64,000 bases of DNA from an uncultured Candidatus Cenarchaeum sp. (GCA_958295735.1 OY282369.1:1782161-1846160), one strand, 5' to 3'. Counted from the stretch's first letter, positions 35,672 to 43,994 are shown. Numbers and translations are program-made. Notes: a model not told the origin generated them from the letters alone.

Positions 35672-36505
35672 GTGGGGAAGAAGCGCATAGGGTTGCTCGG
35701 GTGCGGCGCCATGGGCACGCGCATCGCCAGGGCCATAGACTCGGGCGAGGTGGACGGCGTGCTGGAGCGCGTGCACGACGCGGAGCCGGAAAAGGCGCGC
35801 GCGCTGGCCGGCTCGCTGGCCCGCCGGCCTACGGTGGTGGAAAACCACCACCTGCTCTCCTCGGGGCCCGGCGTCGACCTGGTGGTGGAGGCGGCCTCCC
35901 AGGACGCGGTGAGATCGGCGGCGCTGAGCGTCATACAGAACAGGAAGGACATGGTGGTGATGAGCGTGGGCGCACTGCTCGACGAGCCGGTGTACGAGGT
36001 GCTCGCCGACGCCTGCGCCCAGTTCGGCCGGACCATATACCTGCCGTCCGGAGCCGTCGCGGGGCTCGACGCGCTGCGCGCAGTAAGGGGCGAGCTGGAG
36101 TCGGTGACGCTCACCACGACGAAGCACCCGCGGTCGCTCGCCGGCGCTCCCGGCCTCGCGGGGTCCGGGATCGACCTAGGCGGGGCGGGCGGGCCGACCA
36201 CCGTGTTCGAAGGGGACGCCGCCGCGGCGGTCCGGTCGTTCCCCGCCAACGTCAACGTGGCCGCCCTCCTGGCGCTGGCGGGGGCCGGCGCGGCGGCCAC
36301 CTCGGTGAGGATAGTGGCCGATCCGGCGGCCGAGAGGAACTCGCACCGCATAGACGCGAGGGGGCGGTTCGGCGAGATCGCCGTGGAGGTGCGCAACGTG
36401 CCGGATCCGGGCAACCCGAGGACGAGCCGCCTGGCCATACTCTCGGCGATCGCGACGCTCCGCGGGGTCTGCTCGGGCGGCGGCTCGGTGCGCGTGGGCA
36501 CGTGA
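35672..36505 (+). CDS. nadX: L-aspartate dehydrogenase
   Basis: A 277-residue NAD(P)-dependent enzyme that oxidises aspartate to iminoaspartate, the substrate of NadA, whose gene follows. Rossmann motif GLLGCGAMGTRIA (about 6-18). Family segments are VEAASQDAV, VMSVGALLD, YLPSGAVAGLDAL, NVNVAALLAL and NSHRIDARG near the end. The GTG at 35672 is chosen because the AT-rich GGCTTTAGTG (35640-35649) sits 26 nt upstream and overlaps an earlier GTG. Confidence 0.92.
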   Translation: MGKKRIGLLGCGAMGTRIARAIDSGEVDGVLERVHDAEPEKARALAGSLARRPTVVENHHLLSSGPGVDLVVEAASQDAVRSAALSVIQNRKDMVVMSVGALLDEPVYEVLADACAQFGRTIYLPSGAVAGLDALRAVRGELESVTLTTTKHPRSLAGAPGLAGSGIDLGGAGGPTTVFEGDAAAAVRSFPANVNVAALLALAGAGAAATSVRIVADPAAERNSHRIDARGRFGEIAVEVRNVPDPGNPRTSRLAILSAIATLRGVCSGGGSVRVGT

Positions 36506-36576
36506 CGGCGCGCGATCCATCCGGCAATACTTGCCGGGCCCCGCCGCGGCGCTGCGCGTAAGTGCCCCATGCCATC

Positions 36577-36586
36577 GCTTTAAATC
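36577..36586 (+). promoter_or_regulatory. TATA box of nadA
   Basis: GCTTTAAATC, about 29 nt before the ATG at 36611. Confidence 0.6.
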
Positions 36587-36610
36587 ACATCCTCGCGCAC
36601 GCGTGGCGGG

Positions 36611-37588
36611 ATGCAGGCGCAGGAGGCCGTGGAGGGGCTGCGGGAGGAGATACTGAGGCTAAAGTCGGAGAGGGACGCCGTGATACTGGCGCACAACTAC
36701 CAGGTGCCGCAGGTGCAGGACGTGGCGGACTTTGTGGGCGACTCGCTGGGCCTGGCGCGCCGCGCCGCCGAGACCGACAGCGGGCGCATACTGTTCTGCG
36801 GCGTCCACTTCATGGCCGAGACGGCGTCCATCGTCAGCCCGGACAAGAGGGTGCTCATACCCGACCCGGAGGCGGGATGCTCCCTGTCCAGCTCGATAAC
36901 CGCGGGGGAGCTGCGCGAGTGGAAGGGGCGGCACCCCGGGGCCGCGGCGGTCGGCTACGTGAACACCACCGCGGACGTAAAGGCGGAGCTGGACTACTGC
37001 TGCACCTCGTCCAACGCGGTCGACGTGGTGAACGCCATACCGGGCGACCGCGAGATCCTGTTCCTGCCCGACATGTTCCTGGGCTCGTACGTGGCGCGCG
37101 TCACGGGGCGGAAGAACATCCGGGTGTGGGCCGGCGAGTGCCACGTCCACGCCGGCATAACCCCGGAGGACGTCACCTCCAAGATCCGCTCGATGCCCGG
37201 CGCGCAGTTCCTGATACACCCCGAGTGCAGCTGCACCACCCCGATGCTGGACGCGGCGGCGGCCGGCGCGTACGGCGGGGCGGGGACCGCCGCCGGCGGC
37301 ATGCGCGTCCTGTCCACCGAGGGGATGATGCGGCACGCCGCCTCGGCCGCCCAGGGCAGCCGGTTCGTCGTGGCGACCGAGACCGGCATACTGTACAGGA
37401 TGAGGCGGCAGAACCCCGGCAAGACGTTCGCGCCCGCGTCCGAGGAGGCCGAGTGCAAGTACATGAAGATGATCACGCCGGAAAAGGTGCGCGACTCGCT
37501 GCTGCACGACAGGCACGAGGTGCGGGTGCCCCCCGCCACGGCCTCCAAGGCGAGGCTGGCCATACGGCGGATGCTGGAGATAGGCTAG
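36611..37588 (+). CDS. nadA: quinolinate synthase
   Basis: A 325-residue iron-sulfur enzyme that condenses iminoaspartate with dihydroxyacetone phosphate to quinolinate. Three repeated domains are recognisable from AHNYQVPQVQDVADFVGDSL, FCGVHFMAETA, NTTADVKAELDYCCTSSNAV, FLPDMFLGSYVA and HPECSC. Cluster ligands are among the cysteines in FCGVHFM, HPECSC and EAECKYMKMITPEK. Its TAG shares a CTAG with the convergent nadC. Confidence 0.96.
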   Translation: MQAQEAVEGLREEILRLKSERDAVILAHNYQVPQVQDVADFVGDSLGLARRAAETDSGRILFCGVHFMAETASIVSPDKRVLIPDPEAGCSLSSSITAGELREWKGRHPGAAAVGYVNTTADVKAELDYCCTSSNAVDVVNAIPGDREILFLPDMFLGSYVARVTGRKNIRVWAGECHVHAGITPEDVTSKIRSMPGAQFLIHPECSCTTPMLDAAAAGAYGGAGTAAGGMRVLSTEGMMRHAASAAQGSRFVVATETGILYRMRRQNPGKTFAPASEEAECKYMKMITPEKVRDSLLHDRHEVRVPPATASKARLAIRRMLEIG

Positions 37589-38562
37589 CGCGCGGGGCGG
37601 CGGCGGGGGGGCGCCTGCGCCCCGGCCGGCGATGCGGGGGCGCCCACGTTCGCGGCGAGCGCGGGGCGGCGGGGGAGCGGCCGCGCCCTGACCACCTCCA
37701 GCGAATAGTCCACGTGGGGCGGCGCGCTGGTCAGCGCGCCCACGGAGACGCAGTCCACCCCCGCGGCGGCGTAGCGCTCCGCGTTGTCCTCGGTTATCCC
37801 GCCCGAGGCCTCCACCGTCACGGAGTCCCTCAGGCCCGCCCGCTTCAGCGCGCCCACGGCCGCGGCCGCGCGCGAGGGGGTGAAGTTGTCCAGCATCACC
37901 GCGCCGGCGCCGGCCCGCGCGGCCGCCAGCGCCTCGCCCGTCGTCTCCGCCTCCACCTCTATCTCCCCGCGGCCGCGGCCCCCTGCCGCGGCCCCCGCCA
38001 CCAGGCGCCCGATCGCTTCCGCCCTGCCGGCGCCGCGGATGGCCGCCGCCGCCGATATGTGGTTGTCCTTTATGATCACGCGGTCGGCCAGCGACATGCG
38101 GTGCCTCTCCCCGCCCCCCGACTCGACGGCCTCCTTGTCGAACAGCCTCAGCCCCGGCGCGGTCTTTCTGGTCGCCAGCAGCCGGACGCCGTGCGGCGCC
38201 AGCGCGCCGGCCAGGCCGCGCGTGCGCGTGGCTATCCCGCTCATGCGGGACAGCAGGTTGAGCGCGGCCCTCTCGCAGGCCAGCACCGATCGACCGGGCC
38301 CCCTGACCGACATGACGCGGGCGCCCTTTCCCCTGGGTATCTCGTCGCCGTCCCGCACGATGACGCGCGCCGCGCACCCGCCGATCCCGAACAGCTGCCC
38401 GGCGCGCGCCGCCCCCGCCACGACCACGCCGCCCCTCCCGCACAGCACGTCGGCCTTGATGGTGCAGTCGGGGAGGAGATCGCCGGTCGCGTCGCCGCGC
38501 CAAGAGTCCTCGTCCAGAAACCTCTCCAGCGCCTCCAGCGCGGGGTCGGCGCCCGAGTCAGG
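37585..38562 (-). CDS. nadC: nicotinate-nucleotide pyrophosphorylase (no canonical start codon)
   Basis: Converts quinolinate and PRPP to nicotinate mononucleotide. Core motifs are ALNLLSRMSGIATRTR, TRKTAPGLR, GGGERHRMSLAD, IKDNHI, EVEAETTGEAL, VMLDNFTP and EASGGITEDN. The N-terminal domain, with DSWRGDATGDLLPDCTIKAD, is in the same frame upstream of the first GTG (38448). That upstream frame is open to 38562, where it meets a stop within spt4, and contains no ATG, GTG or TTG. A CTG near ALEALERFLDED is the best candidate; an indel is the alternative. A Pro/Ala/Arg tail of about 25 residues is extra. The end coordinate given is the open-frame limit, not a proven start. Confidence 0.88.
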   Translation of the reverse strand, partial: PDSGADPALEALERFLDEDSWRGDATGDLLPDCTIKADVLCGRGGVVVAGAARAGQLFGIGGCAARVIVRDGDEIPRGKGARVMSVRGPGRSVLACERAALNLLSRMSGIATRTRGLAGALAPHGVRLLATRKTAPGLRLFDKEAVESGGGERHRMSLADRVIIKDNHISAAAAIRGAGRAEAIGRLVAGAAAGGRGRGEIEVEAETTGEALAAARAGAGAVMLDNFTPSRAAAAVGALKRAGLRDSVTVEASGGITEDNAERYAAAGVDCVSVGALTSAPPHVDYSLEVVRARPLPRRPALAANVGAPASPAGAQAPPRRRPAR

Positions 38563-38746
38563 TCACCTTTATGGCGTACTTGCCCTTGGCGGTTATCCCC
38601 AGCGTGGCGGCTATCTGCGAGCCTGCCGGCTCCACCACCAGGACTATCCCGTTCCAGTCTGGGGTGAGATCGGAGGACTTGCACGCGGGGCAGACCTTTC
38701 CGGTCGTGACGCACTTGCACTTCCTGCAGGCCATCTCGCGCGCCAT
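38558..38746 (-). CDS. spt4: transcription elongation factor Spt4 (RpoE'')
   Basis: A 62-residue zinc protein. Cysteine pairs CRKCKC and CPACKSSD form the zinc site, then WNGIVLVVEPAGSQIA and the closing GKYAIKVT are typical of archaeal Spt4, which pairs with Spt5 on RNA polymerase. It lies 4 nt after rpo7, the usual archaeal pairing, and its stop overlaps the open frame of nadC. Confidence 0.94.
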   Translation of the reverse strand: MAREMACRKCKCVTTGKVCPACKSSDLTPDWNGIVLVVEPAGSQIAATLGITAKGKYAIKVT

Positions 38747-38750
38747 GCCC

Positions 38751-39395
38751 CTACCGCCCCCCGGCCCTCCTCTGCTTCCCCTTGCCGCGGCCGGCCCCGG
38801 CCGCCGGGGCGGCGGGCGCCGCCTTTGCCTGGTCGTCGTCCCCGCTGTCCACGCGCTTTATCTCCTCGGCGATCCACTCGTCGGCGCCGAGGAACGGCTG
38901 CCTGCACGTTATGCCTATCTTTCCCATGGTGGCCGCCTTCGCGAGCGAGACGGCGGTGATGCGGGCGCGCACCGTGGAGCCGACCCTGAGCGTGCGGCCG
39001 CTCTGGTTGGCCACTATCACGCCCGACTTTACGTCGCTCTTGAGGTAGTCGTCCATCACCTGGGACAGGTGGAGCAGCGCGTCGGTGGGGCCGATCCTCA
39101 CGAACGCCCCAAAGTCGGTGATGTCCACTATCTCGCCGCGGACTATCTCCTGCAGCTTTGGGTAGAACGTGAGGGCGTCGAACTCGACCCTGTGGAACGT
39201 CCCCCCGTCGCCGGCGACCATCTTGCCCATCTCCTCCACCTTGGCGTCCATTATCATGACGATGTACCCCAGGTCGGCGTTTATGGCGCTCTCGTACTTT
39301 TCCTTAAGTATGCCGATGGCCGCCCTCTTCAGGGCTGTGCCGAACAGGCTCGGGGGTATCCTGACCACGTCGACCAGGCTAGATATTGAAAACAA
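38751..39395 (-). CDS. rpo7: DNA-directed RNA polymerase subunit Rpo7 (RpoE')
   Basis: A 214-residue stalk subunit of archaeal RNA polymerase. The N-terminal tip domain begins VDVVRIPPSLFG. The S1 RNA-binding domain starts at GEIVDITDFGAFVRIGPTDA. The C-terminal 25 residues (Ala/Gly/Lys/Arg-rich) are an extra tail. A TTG at 39395 is used because the TATA box at 39416-39425 lies 26 nt upstream, and the next candidate (GTG at 39368) would cut the tip domain. Confidence 0.94.
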   Translation of the reverse strand: MFSISSLVDVVRIPPSLFGTALKRAAIGILKEKYESAINADLGYIVMIMDAKVEEMGKMVAGDGGTFHRVEFDALTFYPKLQEIVRGEIVDITDFGAFVRIGPTDALLHLSQVMDDYLKSDVKSGVIVANQSGRTLRVGSTVRARITAVSLAKAATMGKIGITCRQPFLGADEWIAEEIKRVDSGDDDQAKAAPAAPAAGAGRGKGKQRRAGGR

Positions 39396-39415
39396 CCACG
39401 GGCCGCTCCGGGCCA

Positions 39416-39425
39416 GAATTTATGA
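39416..39425 (-). promoter_or_regulatory. TATA box of rpo7-spt4
   Basis: TCATAAATTC on the minus strand, 26 nt before the TTG start. Confidence 0.65.
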
Positions 39426-39429
39426 ACCT

Positions 39430-39860
39430 TTGGAACGGCCGATCGCGCGGGACAGGACCCGGGCCGGAACCGCGCCCGGCGGCGGGCCGCCCCCGGATCC
39501 CGCGCCTGGGCCGCAGCGGACGCGGGCCCGCGCCGGATCCGCGGCGGGGGCCCGGGAGCGCCGCCGCCCGCCGGATGCGGCTCCGCGCCCGCCGGCTCCG
39601 CCGCCCGCACGTCTCCCGCGCCGCCCTCCCGCGCGCCGCGGCGGCCCGGGACGCGGCGGCCCCGGCCTTCGCGAGGCGCGCCGCCGCCGCGCGCGGGGGG
39701 CGGGAGCGCCGGAGGCGCGCCGGATCCGATCCCGCCGCCTTCGGGCGGCGGCGCAACCCGCCCGCCTGCGCCCCGCCGCGGCCGGGGGCGCGCGGCTCCG
39801 GCCCGCCCGCCTCCGCGCCGCGATCCCGTTAGCCCGGCCTAACCCGCGCGTTGCCCCCGT
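39430..39860. other. extreme-GC spacer between divergent genes
   Basis: About 430 nt of almost pure G+C. Contains the weakest copy of the dispersed element (39456-39530, GGAACCGCGCCC then GCCGCCCCCGGATCCCGCGC). No supported gene; open frames are Arg/Pro/Ala-rich. Confidence 0.5.
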
Positions 39861-39863
39861 CTA

Positions 39864-39874
39864 TCTATAAATTA
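39864..39874 (+). promoter_or_regulatory. TATA box of the Mrp/ApbC gene
   Basis: TCTATAAATTA centred about 26 nt before the ATG at 39895. Confidence 0.7.
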
Positions 39875-39894
39875 TCGCGGGGGCCGACCGCGCC

Positions 39895-41082
39895 ATGCCG
39901 GCAGGCGTGGACCAGGTGCTCGAGGCCCTCGCCACCGTGATCGATCCCGACCTGAAAAAGGACATCGTCTCCATGGGGATGATAAAGGATCTGGAGATGG
40001 ACGGCGGCCGCCTAAAGTTCACCCTGGAGCTCACGACCCCCGCGTGCCCGTTCAACGCGGAGATAGAGGACGACGTCCGCAAGGCGGTCGGCGGCCTGGA
40101 CGGGATAACCGGCCTCGACCTCAACGTGACCGCCAAGGTGATGGAGGGCCGCTCGCTTGACGACGACACGGGGATGGCCACCGTGAAGAACATCATAGGG
40201 GTGGCGAGCGGCAAGGGTGGCGTGGGAAAGTCCACGGTCTCGCTCAACCTGGCGCTGGCGCTGTCCCGGGAAGGGGCCAAGGTGGGGCTGCTCGACGCCG
40301 ACATTTACGGCCCGAGCATCCCGCTCATGCTGGGCATGAAGGAGGCGTTCATGCAGGTGGAGAACAACAAGCTGCAGCCGGTCTCCTCGCACGGGATAAG
40401 GGTCGTCTCGTTCGGGTTCTTCGCCGAGCAGGAGCACCAGGCCGCCATATACAGGGGCCCCATAATATCGGGCCTCCTCAGGCAGTTCCTAGTGGACACC
40501 AGCTGGGAGGACCTCGACTACCTGGTAGTGGACCTGCCGCCCGGCACGGGGGACATCCCGCTCACGCTGGCGCAGACCATTCCCATAACGGGCATACTCG
40601 TGGTGACCACGCCGCAGGACGTGGCTAGCAGCGTAGCCGTCAAGGCCATCGGGATGTTCAACAAGCTCAACGTGCCCATCCTGGGGGTGGTGGAGAACAT
40701 GAGCTCCTTCGCGTGCGGCAAGTGCGGCGAGGAGCACCACGTGTTCGGCAGGGGCGGCGCCAGGAAGATCAGCGAGCGGTTCGGGGTGCCGCTCATCGGC
40801 GAGATCCCGCTGAGCTCGGGAATAATGTCGGGCTCCGACGCCGGCAGGCCCGTCATGCTGGCGGATCCGGGCTCGGCCGGCGCCATGGCGTTCAGGGCGT
40901 CGGCCCGGAACGTTGCGGCGCAGTGCAGCATAGCGGCGGCCCGGATGAGGGACGAGGAGGCCGCCGCCGCGGCGGCGGCGCCGGCCGCCGCCGAGGGGGG
41001 CGACGGGCCCGCCGCCGGGGGCGCGCCACCCGGGCAGGCCCAGCCCGCCCCCCCGCCCGCCGCCGCGGCCGCCGGCCCGTAG
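39895..41082 (+). CDS. Mrp/NBP35-type iron-sulfur cluster carrier ATPase
   Basis: A 395-residue P-loop protein. An N-terminal MIP18 (DUF59) domain (about 1-85, LTTPACPFNAEIED) precedes the deviant Walker A ASGKGGVGKST (about 105-115). Then come LLDADIYGPSIP, VDLPPGTGD and the cluster-binding CGKCG (about 275-279). It carries and transfers Fe-S clusters in the cytosol. The last 50 residues are an Ala/Pro/Gly low-complexity tail. One base separates its stop from the next ATG. Confidence 0.94.
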   Translation: MPAGVDQVLEALATVIDPDLKKDIVSMGMIKDLEMDGGRLKFTLELTTPACPFNAEIEDDVRKAVGGLDGITGLDLNVTAKVMEGRSLDDDTGMATVKNIIGVASGKGGVGKSTVSLNLALALSREGAKVGLLDADIYGPSIPLMLGMKEAFMQVENNKLQPVSSHGIRVVSFGFFAEQEHQAAIYRGPIISGLLRQFLVDTSWEDLDYLVVDLPPGTGDIPLTLAQTIPITGILVVTTPQDVASSVAVKAIGMFNKLNVPILGVVENMSSFACGKCGEEHHVFGRGGARKISERFGVPLIGEIPLSSGIMSGSDAGRPVMLADPGSAGAMAFRASARNVAAQCSIAAARMRDEEAAAAAAAPAAAEGGDGPAAGGAPPGQAQPAPPPAAAAAGP

Positions 41083-41083
41083 G

Positions 41084-41605
41084 ATGGCCGCCCTTCCGGA
41101 GGGCCTGCGCGGCCGCCTCCGCGAGCCGATGGGCGAGCTGGTCCCCGATGCGGAGGTCTGCCGGGAGCGGGTGGCGGCAGCCGTCCCCGACGGCGCGGTA
41201 CTCGTGACGGTGGGGGATGCCACCACCGAAAGGGTCTCCGGGTTCGGACTGGAGCCCTTCCTCTGCATAATCGACGGCCTGGAAAGGAGGGAGCCGAGGC
41301 CGCTCCCCAGGGCGCCGGGGCGGGCCCTCGCGGTGCGGTGCGGCAACCCCCCCGGGGGGATAAGCGCCGGGTGCTCGGATGTGGTGCGCCGCTGCCTGGA
41401 GGGAGCCTCGCCCGGCGGCCGCGGCACCGTCCTCGTGGTGGACGGCGAGGAGGACCTTCTCGCCATACCGGCCTGCATCCACGCGCCGGACGGCTCGGTG
41501 GTCATGTACGGGCAGCCGGGCGAGGGCCTCGTCATAGTGCGCGTGGACGGGGCCGCGAGGAATAGGGCTAAATCACTGCTGGCCGCGGTGGGGCGGGGGG
41601 CGTGA
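41084..41605 (+). CDS. GTP-dependent dephospho-CoA kinase
   Basis: A 173-residue member of the archaeal DUF359 family, which phosphorylates dephospho-CoA in the last step of coenzyme A synthesis. Family features are VTVGDATTERV, CIIDGLERR, then VVDGEEDLLAIPACIHAPDG and VMYGQPGEG. It follows the ApbC gene directly. Its TGA lies inside the C box of the predicted sRNA. Confidence 0.92.
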   Translation: MAALPEGLRGRLREPMGELVPDAEVCRERVAAAVPDGAVLVTVGDATTERVSGFGLEPFLCIIDGLERREPRPLPRAPGRALAVRCGNPPGGISAGCSDVVRRCLEGASPGGRGTVLVVDGEEDLLAIPACIHAPDGSVVMYGQPGEGLVIVRVDGAARNRAKSLLAAVGRGA

Positions 41606-41655
41606 TGAGACGGTGGCTGTATGACCGTCGAGTGATTGCACCAAACGCGCTGACC
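41600..41655 (+). ncRNA. probable C/D box sRNA
   Basis: A perfect C box GUGAUGA (41602-41608) and a D box CUGA (41650-41653) enclose 41 nt, the normal size for archaeal methylation guides. Inside are a C' box GUGAUUG (41632-41638) and a D'-like AUGA near 41621. The guide before D is CACCAAACGCG. The guide before D' would be GACGGUGGCUGU. The C box overlaps the stop codon of the dephospho-CoA kinase gene, a placement often seen for archaeal sRNAs. No target was identified. Confidence 0.5.
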
Positions 41656-41658
41656 CCC

Positions 41659-41715
41659 CGCCACGCATCCCGCCACGCATCCCGCCACGCATCCCGCCAC
41701 GCATCCCGCCACGCC
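41659..41715. repeat. 12-nt tandem repeat, 4.7 copies
   Basis: CGCCACGCATCC repeated from 41659, last copy degenerate. It starts just after the predicted sRNA. Confidence 0.9.
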
Positions 41716-41937
41716 TAGGCAAACCGCCCTCCGGCGGGCGGCGGGACGGGAAGGCTCCGCGGAGAAAAGGGCCCGGCTGTGCCCGCCGTTCCGCGCGGGC
41801 GGCCTCCTGCCGGCCGGACGCCGGGCGCGCGCGGCCGGACTCGGGCAGCCCCGCGGCTTCCTCCGGGGCGGCGGCGCGCGGGACGGCGGGAGGCGCGGCG
41901 CGATGCCGCGGCCGGCGCGCGGCCGCCGGGCCGAGGC
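41716..41937. other. GC-rich spacer before the SprT-like gene
   Basis: No gene or further repeat seen. The promoter-like CCTAAATAGC at 41938-41947 lies at its right end. Confidence 0.4.
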
Positions 41938-41947
41938 CCTAAATAGC
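41938..41947 (+). promoter_or_regulatory. TATA-like box of the SprT-like gene
   Basis: CCTAAATAGC, about 25 nt before the GTG at 41967. Confidence 0.55.
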
Positions 41948-41966
41948 ATCGGGCGGATGTCTTTTC

Positions 41967-42344
41967 GTGAGGCTGGATCCCGACCTGAGGCTGCGCGTGC
42001 TGGAGGCCGTCGGCGTGTACGCCGCCCGCTTTTCCATACCGGAGCCCCGCGTCCTGATGACCACGCGCGAGGTCCTGGACATGCCGAGGGCGGTCACCGA
42101 GGGGAGGCGGACCTCCGCGTACAAGTACTACGGGGTGTCGTACCTGAGGCACTCCACCGTGTTCATCAACGTGCGCAAGATCCCCGACGAGAGGCGGCTG
42201 GCCAACACCATAGTGCACGAGCTCGTCCACCTGCGGTTCCCGTACCTGAGCCACGGGCGCCGCTTCGACTCGCTGGTGAGGCGCGGCCTGCGCGGGGCCA
42301 CGTTCCCGCCGTACAGGAAAAGGGCGCCGCGCCGCCGGGCCTGA
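41967..42344 (+). CDS. SprT-like/WLM zinc metalloprotease domain protein
   Basis: A 125-residue protein with the zinc-protease motif HELVH at about residues 83-87, in NTIVHELVHLRFPYLSHG. The second histidine of SprT-type enzymes fits LSHGRRF. Related proteins (SprT, Wss1) cut proteins cross-linked to DNA, but this one is only the core domain, with a basic tail KRAPRRRA. Function inferred from fold only. Confidence 0.8.
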   Translation: MRLDPDLRLRVLEAVGVYAARFSIPEPRVLMTTREVLDMPRAVTEGRRTSAYKYYGVSYLRHSTVFINVRKIPDERRLANTIVHELVHLRFPYLSHGRRFDSLVRRGLRGATFPPYRKRAPRRRA

Positions 42345-42361
42345 CCGCCGCAGGGGGCCGG

Positions 42362-43576
42362 TCACACCCTCATGGGGCCGGCTCCCGCGTGGTCGGACGC
42401 CGAGTACCTGCGGCCGCGCCACGCCACGGCGCCGTCCCCGCCCGCCCGCACGATTCCGGCGAGGAACCCCAGCACCACGATCAGCCCCCCCGCCGGCGCG
42501 GCCGCGGCGTTCAGCGGGCATATCCGCAGCGCGCGGGTCATCGCGGCCGCGCCGGCCCACGCCCCGCACGAGGCGGCCAGCGAGGCCAGCAACGCCGCCC
42601 CGCCCGCCGCCGCCGGCGCGCCGGCGGCCAGCGCCGCCGCCGAGGCGGCCAGCAGGGCGAACGGGGCGAACAGCAGCAGCAGCACCGCGGAGAACACGCC
42701 GAGCGCCGTCCTCCTGTCCCTGAGGTACAGCGGCACCATGAGCCTCTTGAGGCCGTTCCACAGGGTGGGCAGGTCCCTCGCCCACACCGCCTCCACCTCG
42801 CCCCCGCCGGCCGCCATCCTCATGGGCCGCCCCGACTCCTTCACCCTGCAGCCCAGCGCGCCGTCCTCTATTATCTCGCCCCGCACGCCCGCGTGGGTGC
42901 CGACCGCCTCGTACGCCTCCCTCCTCATGACGAAAAAGCTGCCGAAAAAGTACCCCGTCTTCTTGGACGGGTCGTTGACCCTGGCCGCCGAGAACCTGGT
43001 GTGCATGAACACGGATATGACCGGCAGGGTGATCCTGGCCCACGCGTCGGGGCACAGCATGCGGGGCATCACGGTGAGGGCGTCGAGCCCCGCGGACTCC
43101 AGGTGCCCCACCGCCAGCGACATCACCGAGCGGCCGTGGCGCGTGTCCGCGTCGGTGAACAGCAGCAGCTCCCCGGAGGCCCGCCGGTAGCCCTCGGCGC
43201 ACGCCCAGTTCTTGCCCGTCCAGCCGTCCGGCTTTGGGCGCGCGCTCACGTGCACCACGCGTGGGTCGGCCCCCGCCGCGTCCCGTATGATCCGGCCGGT
43301 CCCGTCCCCGGACGAGTCGTCTACGGCCACCACCTCGAAGTCCGGATAGTCCTGCCCGAGGAGGGAGCGCAGGCACCTGCCTATGTACGCCTCCTCGTTG
43401 CGCGCGGGCAGTATCACGGAGACCCTGGGGGGCGCCCCCGCGTGCGGCCCGAACTCGTCCAGGCGGGGCGTGCGGGCCCCGCTCCCCGCCAGGGCCCCGA
43501 GCAGCCACGCCCAGACGGCGGCAGAGCCGGCCATGAGCGCGGCCGCCGCGTACAGCGCGGCTTCAGCCGCCGGCAC
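42362..43576 (-). CDS. family 2 glycosyltransferase, membrane-bound
   Basis: A 404-residue GT-A enzyme. An N-terminal membrane helix (about 5-30) precedes VSVILPARNEEAYIGRCLRS, then VAVDDSSGDGT, GWTGKNWACAEGY and the metal-binding FTDADTRH. EIIEDGALG fits the acceptor-side motif. Two or three further membrane helices fill the C-terminus. WTGKN with FTDADT recalls glycosyltransferases of carotenoid and hopanoid clusters; the substrate here is unknown. It starts with GTG inside the 3' end of the upstream gene (14-nt overlap). Confidence 0.85.
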   Translation of the reverse strand: MPAAEAALYAAAALMAGSAAVWAWLLGALAGSGARTPRLDEFGPHAGAPPRVSVILPARNEEAYIGRCLRSLLGQDYPDFEVVAVDDSSGDGTGRIIRDAAGADPRVVHVSARPKPDGWTGKNWACAEGYRRASGELLLFTDADTRHGRSVMSLAVGHLESAGLDALTVMPRMLCPDAWARITLPVISVFMHTRFSAARVNDPSKKTGYFFGSFFVMRREAYEAVGTHAGVRGEIIEDGALGCRVKESGRPMRMAAGGGEVEAVWARDLPTLWNGLKRLMVPLYLRDRRTALGVFSAVLLLLFAPFALLAASAAALAAGAPAAAGGAALLASLAASCGAWAGAAAMTRALRICPLNAAAAPAGGLIVVLGFLAGIVRAGGDGAVAWRGRRYSASDHAGAGPMRV

Positions 43577-43994
43577 CGCCCTCGGCCTCCTCCTTCATGG
43601 CCAGCAGCGCGCGCGCCGTCCCCTTCCTGATGCGACCCGCGACGGCGGCGCCGAGCGGCGCGGCAGGCCCGGCGAGGCGCACGTCCCACGCGGCCTCCAG
43701 GACCACGCCTCCGGCGCCCTCCCTGGCGGCAAGGGTCCTCGTCCCGAGGATCATCCCCCCGGTGAACTCGGTCACCACCTCCGCGCGGGGGCGCAGCGTG
43801 ACCACCTGCGTGCACCTCCCGCCGAACGCCATCTCGGCCTCCCTCGCGACCGTGCAGCCGTCGCGCGACACGTTCCGCACCGACCTCGTCCCCTTCCAGT
43901 ACATGGGCTCGCCGTCGATGTCCGACATTACCCGCCACACCGCCTCCGCGGAGGCCCCCACGGTGACGGCATCCCTCACCACGATGCCGGCCAT
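43563..43994 (-). CDS. START/SRPBCC-fold lipid-binding-like protein
   Basis: A 143-residue protein of the polyketide-cyclase/START-like fold: VRDAVTVGASAEAVWRVMSD at the N-terminus is the classic opening, then YWKGTRSVRNVS and the long C-terminal helix AAVAGRIRKGTARALLAMKE. Such proteins bind hydrophobic ligands. Translational overlap with the glycosyltransferase suggests a shared lipid or glycolipid pathway. TATA box at 44014-44026. Confidence 0.78.
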   Translation of the reverse strand: MAGIVVRDAVTVGASAEAVWRVMSDIDGEPMYWKGTRSVRNVSRDGCTVAREAEMAFGGRCTQVVTLRPRAEVVTEFTGGMILGTRTLAAREGAGGVVLEAAWDVRLAGPAAPLGAAVAGRIRKGTARALLAMKEEAEGGAGG

